From contig NZ_SLXQ01000003.1 in assembly GCF_004340875.1 (NCBI RefSeq), forward strand, positions 248,001-312,000: a stretch of 64,000 bases of DNA, written 5' to 3'. The notes under the pieces were generated by a model. It saw only the letters and a program-made list of their open reading frames with translations, was not told where the DNA came from and searched no databases. Of this stretch, positions 8,570 through 16,862 are shown in pieces. The DNA comes from Tamaricihabitans halophyticus. Lineage in GTDB: Bacteria; Actinomycetota; Actinomycetes; Mycobacteriales; Pseudonocardiaceae. Position 1 is the stretch's first letter; the number at the start of each line of letters is the position of its first letter. The translations under genes and the position numbers were made by a program.

Positions 8570-9349
8570 TCAGCCCTCCCGTTCGACGAGCGCGTACACC
8601 CGTGCCGGGCTGCCGGAACCGCCGACGATGGGTAGCGGGGAGACGATCAGTAGTGCGCCGGTTGCCGGGACCGAAGCCAGGTTCTGCAACTGGGTCAGCC
8701 CGTACTTGCCCGCACCGAGTAGCAGTTCGTGGCAGGGGAACGCGGGATCGAGTTCGGGGGCCCTGCCCGCGTCGGTGCCGACGGTCTCTACGCCGAATCC
8801 GGCGATCGCGGTTTCCTCGGCCAGCCAGCGCGCGCATTCGGCGGACACACCAGGGGTATGCGAGCCCTGCTCATCCGCGTTCAGGAACCGTTCGGCATCG
8901 GTCGACCGGGTATCCCAACCGGTGCGGTAAAGCAACCAGCCGCCCTCCGGAAGCGATCCGTGCTCGGCTTCCCACGCCCGCACGTCCGCGATTTCCAGCA
9001 GGAAGTCCGGGTTCGTCGCCGCCTGTGCGGAAAAATCGAGCACTACCGCGGGCGCCACCAGTTGGCCGAGCGGGATCTGCGCGACGTCCAGCCCATCCTT
9101 GCCGGAAACCCAGTGATTCGGCGCGTCCACATGCGTACCGGTGTGCTCGCCGGTGTGGATGTTGTTCCAGTACCAGCGCGGCCCGCGCTCGTCGTACCGG
9201 CTGATCTCCTCGAGCTGAAAGCCGATCGTGTTGGCGAACGGCTCCGGCAGTTGCAACACCGGGGTGCCTTCGGTCAACGGCGCGGTGAGGTCGACGATCT
9301 CGAGCCGGCCGGTACGGATCGCGGTGTTCAGCTCGGTGAGCAGCGACAT
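8570..9349 (-). CDS. Cyclase-family metal hydrolase, isatin hydrolase-like
   Basis: 259 residues. The metal motif of the cyclase / kynurenine formamidase superfamily is intact: H69-TGT-H73-V-D75-APN-H79. The length is nearer to isatin hydrolases (about 260) than to KynB (about 210), and aromatic residues (RWYWNN, 58-63) precede the motif. Isatin hydrolases open isatin to isatinate with a manganese ion. The neighbours (ThDP enzyme, 2-aminobenzoate-CoA ligase, anthraniloyl-CoA monooxygenase) fit an isatin-to-anthranilate route. Kynurenine formamidase cannot be excluded, but no kynureninase or tryptophan dioxygenase is in the window. Confidence 0.8.
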   Translation of the reverse strand: MSLLTELNTAIRTGRLEIVDLTAPLTEGTPVLQLPEPFANTIGFQLEEISRYDERGPRWYWNNIHTGEHTGTHVDAPNHWVSGKDGLDVAQIPLGQLVAPAVVLDFSAQAATNPDFLLEIADVRAWEAEHGSLPEGGWLLYRTGWDTRSTDAERFLNADEQGSHTPGVSAECARWLAEETAIAGFGVETVGTDAGRAPELDPAFPCHELLLGAGKYGLTQLQNLASVPATGALLIVSPLPIVGGSGSPARVYALVEREG

Positions 9350-9397
9350 ATCGCCTTCTCCTGCCTGTGGGTGCCGTCCGGTTGGTCGGCGTCAAGA

Positions 9398-11023
9398 CTA
9401 TCCGGTCACGGTGGTGGCGCTTTCCCTGAGCGCGAAGCGTTTGACCTTGCCGGTGGATGTTCGGGGCAGGGCTTCGATGAACTCGATCCGGCGCGGATAC
9501 TTGTACGGGGAGATCGCCTGCTTCACGAACGCTTGCAGCTCGTTGGCCATGGCTGGCCCGGCGTTGGCGGTTTCGTTGAGCACGACATAGGCGGTCACCA
9601 GCGCGCCACGCTGCTCGTCCGGGGTGCCGATCACCGCGCATTCCAGTACATCGGGATGCGCGGCCAGTGCCTCCTCGACTTCCGGCGCCGCGATGTTGTA
9701 GCCGGCGGAGATGATCATGTCGTCGCTGCGTGCCTGGTACCAGAAGTAGCCTTCCGCGTCTCGAATGTAGGTATCGCCGGTGATGTTCCAACCTTCGACC
9801 ACGTAGTTGGGTTGCCGGTCGCCGGCGAGATAGCGGCAGCCGGTTGGGCCGCGAACGGCTAGCCGGCCGGCCACTCCGTCCGGTACCTCCTGTCCAGCCT
9901 CGTCCAGGATCCGCGCTTGGTATCCGGGCACCGCCTGCCCGGTGGCGCCCGGTCGGATCCGTTCGTCGGCCGAGCTGATGAACACGTGCAGCATCTCGGT
10001 CGAGCCAATGCCGTCGATGATGCGCAGGCCGGTCAGCCGGTCGAATTCTCGCCAGACCGCTTCGGGCAGGTGTTCGCCGGCCGATACACAGCGGCGCAGG
10101 CTGGCCAGCCGCGGCGCCTTGCCCGCGGCGAGCATCGCTTTGTACGCGGTGGGCGCGGTGAACAGCACGGTGACCCGGTGGGCCGCGATCGCCTCGGCGA
10201 GCTCGGTGGGGGAGACCCGTTCCAGCAACAGGGTGGTTGCACCGCGGCGCATCGGGAATACCACCAGCCCGCCGAGGCCGAAGGTGAAACCAACCGGCGG
10301 GGTGCCGGTGAACAGATCGCCCGGTTCGGTGCGCAGTACGTGCTTGCCGAAGGTATCCGCGATGGCCAGTACGTCGCGGTGGAAATGCATGGTGATCTTG
10401 GGTTTGCCGGTGGTGCCCGAGGTTGCGGCCAGCAGCGCGACGTCGTCGGCCGCGGTCTGCACCGCGACGAACTCGCCGGATTTGTCGGCGCACCTGGCGG
10501 AAAGCCCGTTCGCGCTGTCCGTTCCGTAGCTGAGCACCGGTGTTCCGGGGAGCTCGGCCGCGAGTAGATCGTCGAGAAAGCGGTGGTCACTGATCGCGAT
10601 GCTGGGCTTGGTGAGTACGCCGAGCGCGGTCAATTCATTCGGTCGCAGCAGCGGCATGGTGGTCACGACGACGCCGCCGGCCTTGAGTACGCCGAGCCAG
10701 CAGGCGACCAGCCACGGATTGTTCGGCCCGCGCAGCAGTACGCGATTGCCTGGCACCAGCGCGAAATCCTCGGTGAGTACCTGGGCAATCTGGTTCGCGC
10801 GTTGCCGTACCTCGGCATATGTCCAGCTCTCGGTTGTCGAGCGCAGGCATGGCCGCTGGGCGCCGTGAGCGGCGATCGTGTCGTCAAGCAGCGCTTCCGC
10901 GCAGTTGAGCTGTGCTGGATAAGCCAGCTCCGGCAGTTCGAACGTGAACTCCGGCCATTGCGCGGCGGGTGGTAGCTGGTCCCGGCAGAACGTATCGACG
11001 TGAGCGGATGGCGATAACTGCAT
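9398..11023 (-). CDS. 2-aminobenzoate/benzoate-CoA ligase family enzyme
   Basis: 541 residues from ATG 11023, chosen because GAGGGGAG lies 8 nt upstream. It is an ANL adenylating enzyme: the P-loop ATSGTTGKPK lies near residue 200, then MHFHRDVLAIADTF, GIGSTEMLHVFISS, and the C-terminal lysine motif PRTSTGKVKR. The pattern after the P-loop and the GSTEMLH segment are those of benzoate- and 2-aminobenzoate-CoA ligases. It activates an aromatic acid to its CoA thioester with ATP. Beside the fused anthraniloyl-CoA monooxygenase, anthranilate is the likely substrate. Confidence 0.85.
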   Translation of the reverse strand: MQLSPSAHVDTFCRDQLPPAAQWPEFTFELPELAYPAQLNCAEALLDDTIAAHGAQRPCLRSTTESWTYAEVRQRANQIAQVLTEDFALVPGNRVLLRGPNNPWLVACWLGVLKAGGVVVTTMPLLRPNELTALGVLTKPSIAISDHRFLDDLLAAELPGTPVLSYGTDSANGLSARCADKSGEFVAVQTAADDVALLAATSGTTGKPKITMHFHRDVLAIADTFGKHVLRTEPGDLFTGTPPVGFTFGLGGLVVFPMRRGATTLLLERVSPTELAEAIAAHRVTVLFTAPTAYKAMLAAGKAPRLASLRRCVSAGEHLPEAVWREFDRLTGLRIIDGIGSTEMLHVFISSADERIRPGATGQAVPGYQARILDEAGQEVPDGVAGRLAVRGPTGCRYLAGDRQPNYVVEGWNITGDTYIRDAEGYFWYQARSDDMIISAGYNIAAPEVEEALAAHPDVLECAVIGTPDEQRGALVTAYVVLNETANAGPAMANELQAFVKQAISPYKYPRRIEFIEALPRTSTGKVKRFALRESATTVTG

Positions 11024-11104
11024 CACCAGCACTCCCCTCATGAGAACAGGCGGTGACGAGATAACTATCAGTATCTCTGAGTCATGACGACAGTCAAGAT
11101 CTCG

Positions 11105-11135
11105 CGATATGTATATCGTGTTTCCGTGACGATAG
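11105..11135. promoter_or_regulatory. Operator-like elements in the ligase/hydratase divergent promoter
   Basis: Two overlapping elements lie in the 166-bp region between divergent genes. CGATAT-GT-ATATCG (11105-11118) is a perfect 6-bp palindrome. From 11114 to 11135 the sequence TATCGTGTTTCCGTGACGAT is an inverted repeat (TATCGT/ACGATA). The second element recurs almost exactly upstream of the PaaX-type gene and in weaker form at 15611. Confidence 0.6.
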
Positions 11136-11189
11136 TTAGTAACGAGTGATAAGGTTTTGTGGCCAAGGGAGCCAAGCGGAGGAGTTGGA

Positions 11190-12017
11190 ATGAGCCCGTT
11201 TCGCGGATCGGTCCCGTTCACCGAGGACTGGCGGCACTTCCGTTTCGAGCACTCCGCTGGCATCGCGACGCTCACCTTCGACCGTCCGGACAAACTCAAC
11301 GCGCTCACCTTCGAGGCCTACGCTGACCTGCGGGACCTGCTCGCGGAACTACCACAGCGCGGCGATACCCGAGTACTGGTGCTGCGCGGCAACGGTCGGG
11401 CGTTCTGCGCCGGCGGGGATGTCAACGAGATCATCGGCGAAACGCTCGCGATGCGGCCGGACCAACTACTCGAGTTCACCCGGATGACCGGGGAAGTGGT
11501 CAAGGCGATGCGCGAGTGCCCGATCCCGATCATCGCGGCATTGCACGGCATGGCAGCCGGTGCCGGTTCGGTACTCGCGCTGGCCGCGGATTTCCGGCTC
11601 GGCTCGCACTCCGCGAAGTTCGCCTTCCTGTTCACCAAGGTCGGCCTTTCCGGCGCGGACATGGGTTCGGCATACCTGTTGCCGCGCATTGTTGGCCTGG
11701 GCAGGGCCACCCAGTTGCTGATGCTCGGCGACACCATCCGGGCCGAGGAAGCCGAACGCATTGGTCTGCTCAGCCAGCTGGTGCCGGACGAGGAACTGGA
11801 TGAGGCCGTGCGGCGGCTCGCCACCCGGTTGGCTGAGGGGCCAGCGCAGGGTTACGCGCAGACCAAGGCATTGCTGACCAAGGAACTGGATATGAGTCTC
11901 GGCGGGGCGCTGGAACTGGAGGCGATGACCCAGGCGCTGCTGATGAAAACCGAGGACTACGCCGAGTTCCATGCCGCGTTCAACGCCAAACGCGATCCAC
12001 AATGGCGCGGCCGGTAG
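11190..12017 (+). CDS. Enoyl-CoA hydratase/isomerase family protein
   Basis: 275 residues from ATG 11190, preceded by GGAGGAG. Crotonase-fold motifs are present: FDRPDKLNALTF, then VLRGNGRAFCAGGDVNEI (first oxyanion segment), AALHGMAAGAGSVLALAADFR (second), and KVGLSGADMGSAYLLPRIVG with an acidic residue at the catalytic position. In the aerobic 2-aminobenzoyl-CoA pathway, crotonase-family enzymes act on the non-aromatic CoA intermediates. It is divergent from the CoA ligase and shares its operator region. It ends just before the acyl-CoA dehydrogenase, convergently, with a hairpin between. Confidence 0.93.
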   Translation: MSPFRGSVPFTEDWRHFRFEHSAGIATLTFDRPDKLNALTFEAYADLRDLLAELPQRGDTRVLVLRGNGRAFCAGGDVNEIIGETLAMRPDQLLEFTRMTGEVVKAMRECPIPIIAALHGMAAGAGSVLALAADFRLGSHSAKFAFLFTKVGLSGADMGSAYLLPRIVGLGRATQLLMLGDTIRAEEAERIGLLSQLVPDEELDEAVRRLATRLAEGPAQGYAQTKALLTKELDMSLGGALELEAMTQALLMKTEDYAEFHAAFNAKRDPQWRGR

Positions 12018-12023
12018 CCCCGT

Positions 12024-12055
12024 CTGACCGCAACCTTTAGGGATCTTGCGGTCAG
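12024..12055. terminator. Gene-end hairpin, copy 1 of the shared family
   Basis: Arms CTGACCGCAA (12024-12033) and TTGCGGTCAG (12046-12055) form a perfect 10-bp stem with a loop containing CCTTTAGGGATC. It lies between convergent genes, and the right arm contains the stop codon of the acyl-CoA dehydrogenase. No T-run follows. It is probably a bidirectional terminator or transcript stabiliser. Confidence 0.7.
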
Positions 12056-13194
12056 GTGGATTGCAGCGAGCGGGCGATGATGGTGCGCTGGATGGCCGAG
12101 GCGCCCTCGTAGATCCGGGGTGCGCGTACCTCGCGGTACAGGTGCTCGAGCAGATGTCCGCGTTGCAGCGCCCGCGCACCGTGTAGCTGCACCGCCTGGT
12201 CGACGACGTACTGCGCCGTTTCCGTCGCGGTCAGTTTGGCCATCGCGGCGCGGGTGCCCACCCCTGGCTCGCCGGCGTCGTAGGCCGCCGCCGCGGCGTA
12301 GACCAGCAACCGAGCGGCTTCGGTACGGGTGGCCATGTCCGCCAGCGTGTGCGCCACCGTTTGCTGATCCTGCAGTGGCGCGCCGAAAGCCGTGCGCTCG
12401 GCGGTATGCGCGACCGCGGCATCCAGTGCGGCCTGAGCCATGCCGACCGCGAACGCACCGACGCTCGGCCGGAACAGGTCCAGCGTGCGCATCGCGACCC
12501 GGAACCCGCGGTCCAGCTCGCCGAGTAGGTCAGCGCGGTGCACCGGAACTCCGTCGAACACCAGCCTGCCGATCGGATGTGGACTGAGCATGTCCAGGTG
12601 GTTACCGGAAAGCCCTGGCCGGTCGGCTGGCACCAGGAAGGCGCTGACCCCCTTCGCACCCGCATCGCGGGTCGTCCGCGCGAACACCGTGTAGAAATCC
12701 GCCTCGGGCGCGTTGGAGATCCAGATCTTCTCGCCGGTCAGCCGCCAACCGGCACCGTCCGGCTCAGCCGCCAGACCAAGCGCCGCCGCGTCCGAACCGG
12801 CCTCCGGTTCGGTCAGCGCGAACGCCGCTACCGCCTCACCGGCGGCCACTGCCGGGATCCAGCGCTGCACCTGTTCCGGGGAACCGGCCTGTAGCACCGG
12901 ATAGCTGCCCAAGCCCTGTAGCGCGAGCGCGGTCTCCGCCTCGGTGCACTTGGTGGCCAGCGCCTCGCGCAGCAGGCAGAGATCCAGTGCGGCGGCATCG
13001 GTGGCCGGCGCGCCCTCCGTGTCCTTTGTGTACAGCCGGGCGAGTAACCCCTGCTGACCCATTTCCTTGAGCAGCGCGCGATTCACCGTGCCGGCCGTGG
13101 CACTTTCCGCCAGCGGGCGTAGCTGGGTGGCTGCGAGCTGTTGTACCCAGGTGAAGTACTCCCGCTCCTGCTCGGTCAGTGCGAATCTAGGCAC
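12052..13194 (-). CDS. Acyl-CoA dehydrogenase
   Basis: 380 residues from GTG 13194, chosen because GGAAAGGAACGG precedes it and the N-terminus PRFALTEQEREYFTWVQ matches the family start. The start overlaps the end of the upstream monooxygenase gene by 8 nt. Flavin-binding motifs FALTEPEAGSDAAAL and WRLTGEKIWISNA are present. The C-terminal RIYEGASAIQRTIIARSL carries the glutamate of the catalytic position. It oxidises a CoA thioester alpha-beta bond and passes electrons to ETF. Cluster context suggests a ring-derived or ring-opened CoA ester. Confidence 0.93.
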   Translation of the reverse strand: MPRFALTEQEREYFTWVQQLAATQLRPLAESATAGTVNRALLKEMGQQGLLARLYTKDTEGAPATDAAALDLCLLREALATKCTEAETALALQGLGSYPVLQAGSPEQVQRWIPAVAAGEAVAAFALTEPEAGSDAAALGLAAEPDGAGWRLTGEKIWISNAPEADFYTVFARTTRDAGAKGVSAFLVPADRPGLSGNHLDMLSPHPIGRLVFDGVPVHRADLLGELDRGFRVAMRTLDLFRPSVGAFAVGMAQAALDAAVAHTAERTAFGAPLQDQQTVAHTLADMATRTEAARLLVYAAAAAYDAGEPGVGTRAAMAKLTATETAQYVVDQAVQLHGARALQRGHLLEHLYREVRAPRIYEGASAIQRTIIARSLQST

Positions 13195-15568
13195 CTGCCG
13201 TTCCTTTCCGTTGCGGTAGCCAACGAGCGTGTGCGGTTGCCTGCGCTCCCTCGCGGACCAGTTCCAGCCGGGGCCGCGCCGCATCGGAGCGACCTGCCTG
13301 TGGTCTTCTGCTGCCCGCCGCGAACGGCTTCGGCCAGCGGGCACCGTCTCCCGTATAGCCCTGCTCGGCCGCGGCATGCAGCGTCCACTGTGGGTCGTAC
13401 AGATGCGTGCGGCCGATGGCGCAGAGATCGGCACGCCCGGCGAGGATCAGCGAGTTTACGTCGTCATAGGACGAGATCGCGCCCACGGCGATTACCGCGA
13501 CACCGTACTTGCGGCCGATCTCGTTGCGGATCCGGTCCGCGTACGGGGTCTGGTAGCTGCGGCCGAAGGCTGGCCGCTCTTCCTTGACCACCTGGCCGGT
13601 TGATACGTCGATACCGGCGACGCCGTGTTCGGCAAAGGCTCGTGCGACCTCAACGGCGTCATCGACATCGATCCCCCCGGAATACCAGTCGGTCGCGGAA
13701 ATGCGCACGGTGATCGGCCGGTCCGCCGGCCAGACTTCGCGGATCGCGTCAAGTACTTCGAGTGGGAACCGCAGCCTGGCGCCCAGCGATCCCCCGTACT
13801 TGTCGGTGCGTTTGTTGGTCAGTGGCGAGATGAACGAGGAGAGCAGATATCCGTGGGCGCAGTGCAACTCGAGCACATCGAACCCCGCTCGGGCGGCGGC
13901 GGCCGCGCAGGAGACGAACTCGTCCTTGATCCCGGCAAGCTCGGCGATGCTGAGCTCACGCGGTAGCTGGTTGTCCGCACCGTAGCGAATCGCGGAGGGT
14001 GCGACCACGTCCCAGTTGCCCTCCGGCAGCGGCTCGTCGATGCCCTCCCACATCAGTTTGGTCGAGCCCTTGCGGCCAGAGTGTCCCAGTTGGACACCGA
14101 TCTTCGCCGCGCTGTTGGTATGTACGAAGTCGACCACGCGCCGCCAGGATTCTTCCTGTTCCGCGGTGTACAGCCCGGTGCAGCCAGGAGTGATCCTGCC
14201 CTGTGCGGATACGCAGACCATCTCCGTCATCACCAGTCCGGCCCCGCCGAGCGCTTTGCTGCCAAGATGCACCAGGTGAAAGTCGCCGGGAACCCCGTCC
14301 TGTGCGGAGTACATATCCATTGCGGAGACGACGATCCGGTTGGTTAGTGCCAGCTCGCCGAGCCAGAACGGGTGGAACATGGGTGGGCATTCCGCGGTGG
14401 AGGATTGTTGGCGGTCGCTGAACCAGGTATCGGTGTCCGCGACGAACTCGGGGTCCCGCAATCGCAGATTGTCGTAGGTAACCCTGCGGCTGCGGGTGAG
14501 CAGGTTGAAGGCGAACTGGGTTGGCTCCTGATCGGCGTACTGCGCGATATTCTCGAACCATTCGAGGCTAGCCTGCGCGGCTCGCTGGGTGGATTCGACC
14601 ACTGGTCGGCGTTCCTGCTCGTACTCGCGTAGCGCATCCGCGACGGTTTCCTGCTCGCGCAGGCCGGCGGCAAGGGCAAGCGCGTCCTCCATGGCCAGTT
14701 TCGTGCCCGAGCCGATGGAGAAGTGCGCGGTATGCGCGGCATCGCCGAGTAGTACGACGTTTTCCGCTCGCCAGTTCGCGCAGCGCACCGTGTTGAAGCT
14801 GAGCCATTTCGAGTTGTTGGCGAACACCTGGTGCCCGCCAAGTACATCGCTGAACAGTTCCCTGATCCGCGCGATCGATTGCTCATCGCTGACTCCGGGG
14901 GGTAGCTCGGCCGGACTGAGCGCATCGAAACCCGCGCGGCGCCACACATCCTCGGTCATCTCGACGATGAAGGTGCTGGCCTCCGCGCTGTACGGGTAGC
15001 CGTGGATCTGCATGATCCCGTACGGGGTTTCCGCGATATAGAACTTGAACGCGTCGAACACCCGGTCGGTGCCCAGCCAGATGTAACGACAGTTGCGGGT
15101 ATCGGTGCTCGGCTGTAATACCCCGCTGAGTTGTTTACGTATCACCGAGTTTGCCCCGTCGCAGGCGACAACCAGGTCGTAATCGGTGGTGAGCTGGTCC
15201 AGCGCGGGCGCCTCGGTGCGGAAGCTGGTGTGCACGCCGAGTTCGGCGCAGCGTTGGCGCAGGATCGCGAGCAGTCGTTTGCGGCTGATCGCCGCGAAGC
15301 CGTGTCCGCCGGAGGTGAAAGTGGCACCCCGGTAGTGCACGTCAATATCGTCCCAGCAGGCGAATTCCGCCGCCATCGCTTGGTATACCGCCGGGTCGGC
15401 GTGCTCGATTCCGCCAAGAGTCTCGTCCGAGAACACCACACCGAAGCCGAAGGTGTCCGTTGGCGCGTTGCGTTCCCACACGGTGATCTCATCGCGTGGT
15501 TGCAGCTGTTTGGCCAGCGCGGCGAAATACAGGCCGGCCGGACCGCCGCCGATAACGGCGATACGCAC
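13187..15568 (-). CDS. Bifunctional 2-aminobenzoyl-CoA (or salicylyl-CoA) monooxygenase/reductase
   Basis: 793 residues, a two-domain fusion. The N-terminal half (about 1-385) is a class A flavin hydroxylase: IGGGPAGLYFAALAK at the FAD site, GDAAHTAHFSIGSGTKLAME at the second flavin motif. The C-terminal half (about 395-765) is an old-yellow-enzyme barrel: FHPFWLGELALTNRIVVSAM, ELHCAHGYLLSSFISP, DKYGGSLGARLRFPLEV. This architecture is that of the Azoarcus evansii enzyme that hydroxylates and then reduces 2-aminobenzoyl-CoA, dearomatising it. Salicylyl-CoA 5-hydroxylases are close relatives; RidA and the CoA ligase nearby favour the amino substrate. Confidence 0.9.
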   Translation of the reverse strand: MRIAVIGGGPAGLYFAALAKQLQPRDEITVWERNAPTDTFGFGVVFSDETLGGIEHADPAVYQAMAAEFACWDDIDVHYRGATFTSGGHGFAAISRKRLLAILRQRCAELGVHTSFRTEAPALDQLTTDYDLVVACDGANSVIRKQLSGVLQPSTDTRNCRYIWLGTDRVFDAFKFYIAETPYGIMQIHGYPYSAEASTFIVEMTEDVWRRAGFDALSPAELPPGVSDEQSIARIRELFSDVLGGHQVFANNSKWLSFNTVRCANWRAENVVLLGDAAHTAHFSIGSGTKLAMEDALALAAGLREQETVADALREYEQERRPVVESTQRAAQASLEWFENIAQYADQEPTQFAFNLLTRSRRVTYDNLRLRDPEFVADTDTWFSDRQQSSTAECPPMFHPFWLGELALTNRIVVSAMDMYSAQDGVPGDFHLVHLGSKALGGAGLVMTEMVCVSAQGRITPGCTGLYTAEQEESWRRVVDFVHTNSAAKIGVQLGHSGRKGSTKLMWEGIDEPLPEGNWDVVAPSAIRYGADNQLPRELSIAELAGIKDEFVSCAAAAARAGFDVLELHCAHGYLLSSFISPLTNKRTDKYGGSLGARLRFPLEVLDAIREVWPADRPITVRISATDWYSGGIDVDDAVEVARAFAEHGVAGIDVSTGQVVKEERPAFGRSYQTPYADRIRNEIGRKYGVAVIAVGAISSYDDVNSLILAGRADLCAIGRTHLYDPQWTLHAAAEQGYTGDGARWPKPFAAGSRRPQAGRSDAARPRLELVREGAQATAHARWLPQRKGTAGA

Positions 15569-15610
15569 GGGAACCTCCTCGGTCGGCTTGGCTCTCAGTC
15601 GTCAATTTTA

Positions 15611-15629
15611 TGTCGTGTTTGATACGACC
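15611..15629. promoter_or_regulatory. Operator-like inverted repeat at the monooxygenase/SDR divergent promoter
   Basis: TGTCGTGTTTGATACGACC contains arms GTCGT and ACGAC. It shares TCGTGTTT and the trailing ACGA with the elements at 11114 and 17726. Direct repeats CGTCAAT lie on both sides (at about 15600 and 15630). The gap between the two divergent genes is only 81 bp, so one regulator could control both. Confidence 0.5.
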
Positions 15630-15649
15630 GTCAATGAGACGTAATATAC

Positions 15650-16429
15650 GTGGCTATGACGACCAGCCGAACGTGCCTGGTGACCGGCGCGAGCAGGGGA
15701 ATAGGCCGAAGCGTCGCGCTCGCGCTAGCCGCCGAAGGGCATCGGGTGGCGATCAATGCCAGGGAGCGTGCCGCGCTGGGCGCGGTCGAAGGCGAACTGG
15801 CTGAACTGGGGCGCGCTGAACTGGGGCTCGCCGTGCCCGGAGACGTGACCCAGCCTGGTGCGGCCGAGACCACGCTCGATGCGGTGGAACGCCGTTGGGG
15901 CGCGGTTGAGGTACTTGTGCTTGCCGCTGGGGTGGCCAGTTCCGCGCCGCTGGCGCGAACCACGGATGCCGAATGGGAACGGACGCTTGCGGTGAACCTC
16001 ACCGCGCCGTTTCAGTTTCTGAAACGCGCGGCTCCGGTGATGGCCGAGCGGGGTTGGGGTCGGATCGTGGTGATCGCGTCGATGGCGGCGAAACGTGGCG
16101 ATCCGTATGTCAGTGCCTATACGGCGAGCAAGCATGGGGTGCTCGGGCTGGTGCGTTCGGCGGCGACCGAGCTCGCGCGTAGCGGGGTGACGGTGAACGC
16201 GGTCTGCCCGGGGTATGTGGACACCCAGCTGACCGCGGACACCATCGCCGGGATCAGTGCGAGCACCGGGCGTAGCGCGCAGCAGGCGCGAGAAGCTCTG
16301 GAGCGAATGCACCCGATCCGCCGGTTGATCACACCCGACGAGGTTGCCGAGGCGGTGCTGGCCTGTGTACGGAATCCGGCGATGACCGGGCAGGGCATCA
16401 ATGTGGACGGAGGGGCGTGCCAGTCATGA
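15650..16429 (+). CDS. Short-chain dehydrogenase/reductase
   Basis: 259 residues from GTG 15650 (ATG 15656 is an alternative). A classical SDR: TGASRGIG at 12-19, the VLAAGVASSAPL strand, NLTAPFQFLKR, IASMAAKRGDPYVSAYTASK with the catalytic Ser-Tyr-Lys, and a C-terminal GQGINVDGGACQS. Position in the anthranilate cluster suggests a 3-hydroxyacyl-CoA dehydrogenase role on a ring-derived intermediate. Its stop overlaps the RidA start (ATGA). Confidence 0.92.
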   Translation: MAMTTSRTCLVTGASRGIGRSVALALAAEGHRVAINARERAALGAVEGELAELGRAELGLAVPGDVTQPGAAETTLDAVERRWGAVEVLVLAAGVASSAPLARTTDAEWERTLAVNLTAPFQFLKRAAPVMAERGWGRIVVIASMAAKRGDPYVSAYTASKHGVLGLVRSAATELARSGVTVNAVCPGYVDTQLTADTIAGISASTGRSAQQAREALERMHPIRRLITPDEVAEAVLACVRNPAMTGQGINVDGGACQS

Positions 16430-16833
16430 CCATCGAGCCGATCAATCCGGCGGAACTCGCGAAGCCATCGGGGTTCTCGCACGCGGTGTCCGTGCGGGAC
16501 GCGCGGCAGGTCTACCTCGCTGGCCAGACCGGAATGGACCCGGCCGGCGCGATCGTCGCGGGCGGGGTGGTCGCGCAGTTTGAGCAGGCGCTGGGCAACC
16601 TGCTTACCGCGTTACGCGCGGCGGGTGGGCAGCCGGCTCATCTGGTGCAACTGACGATCTACATCGTGGACATACCGGATTACCAGCGGCATGCGAAGGA
16701 AATCGGCGCGGTATGGCGCAGGCTTATCGGTGCGCATTACCCGGCAACGGCGGGGATCGGCGTAAGCCGGCTGTGGGATACCGAGGCGCTGGTCGAGGTG
16801 CAGGGCACCGCCGCGCTGCCGCTAGATGACTGA
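16426..16833 (+). CDS. RidA-family enamine/imine deaminase
   Basis: 135 residues from ATG 16426, which overlaps the SDR stop as ATGA and has GGAGGGG about 10 nt upstream. A GTG at 16417 is too close to that site. YjgF/YER057c/UK114 features: FSHAVSVRDARQVYLAGQTG, FEQALGNLLTALRAAGG, LVQLTIYIVDIPDY, and a C-terminal ALVEVQGTA. RidA proteins hydrolyse enamines and imines to ketones and ammonia. In this cluster the likely job is removal of the amino group from a dearomatised 2-amino-5-oxo-cyclohexenyl-CoA intermediate; this is inferred from context. Confidence 0.92.
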   Translation: MTIEPINPAELAKPSGFSHAVSVRDARQVYLAGQTGMDPAGAIVAGGVVAQFEQALGNLLTALRAAGGQPAHLVQLTIYIVDIPDYQRHAKEIGAVWRRLIGAHYPATAGIGVSRLWDTEALVEVQGTAALPLDD

Positions 16834-16836
16834 CCA

Positions 16837-16862
16837 CGGTTAGCCCGCGAAACGGTGGCGTC
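16837..16862. terminator. Hairpin between convergent RidA and PaaX genes
   Basis: CCACGGTT and AACGGTGG are near-complementary (7 of 8 positions) across a 9-nt loop, in the short gap between two converging genes. It lacks the TCTTT core of the shared hairpin family. Confidence 0.45.

Noticed and set aside
8565-8837. N-terminal extension of the ThDP enzyme
   Set aside because: It overlaps the cyclase in another frame and is Arg-rich low-complexity; the family N-terminus begins at MRVAELVGEV.
8570-9349. Kynurenine formamidase (tryptophan degradation)
   Set aside because: Possible by fold, but the protein is longer than KynB and there is no kynureninase or tryptophan dioxygenase nearby. Isatin hydrolase-like was preferred on context.
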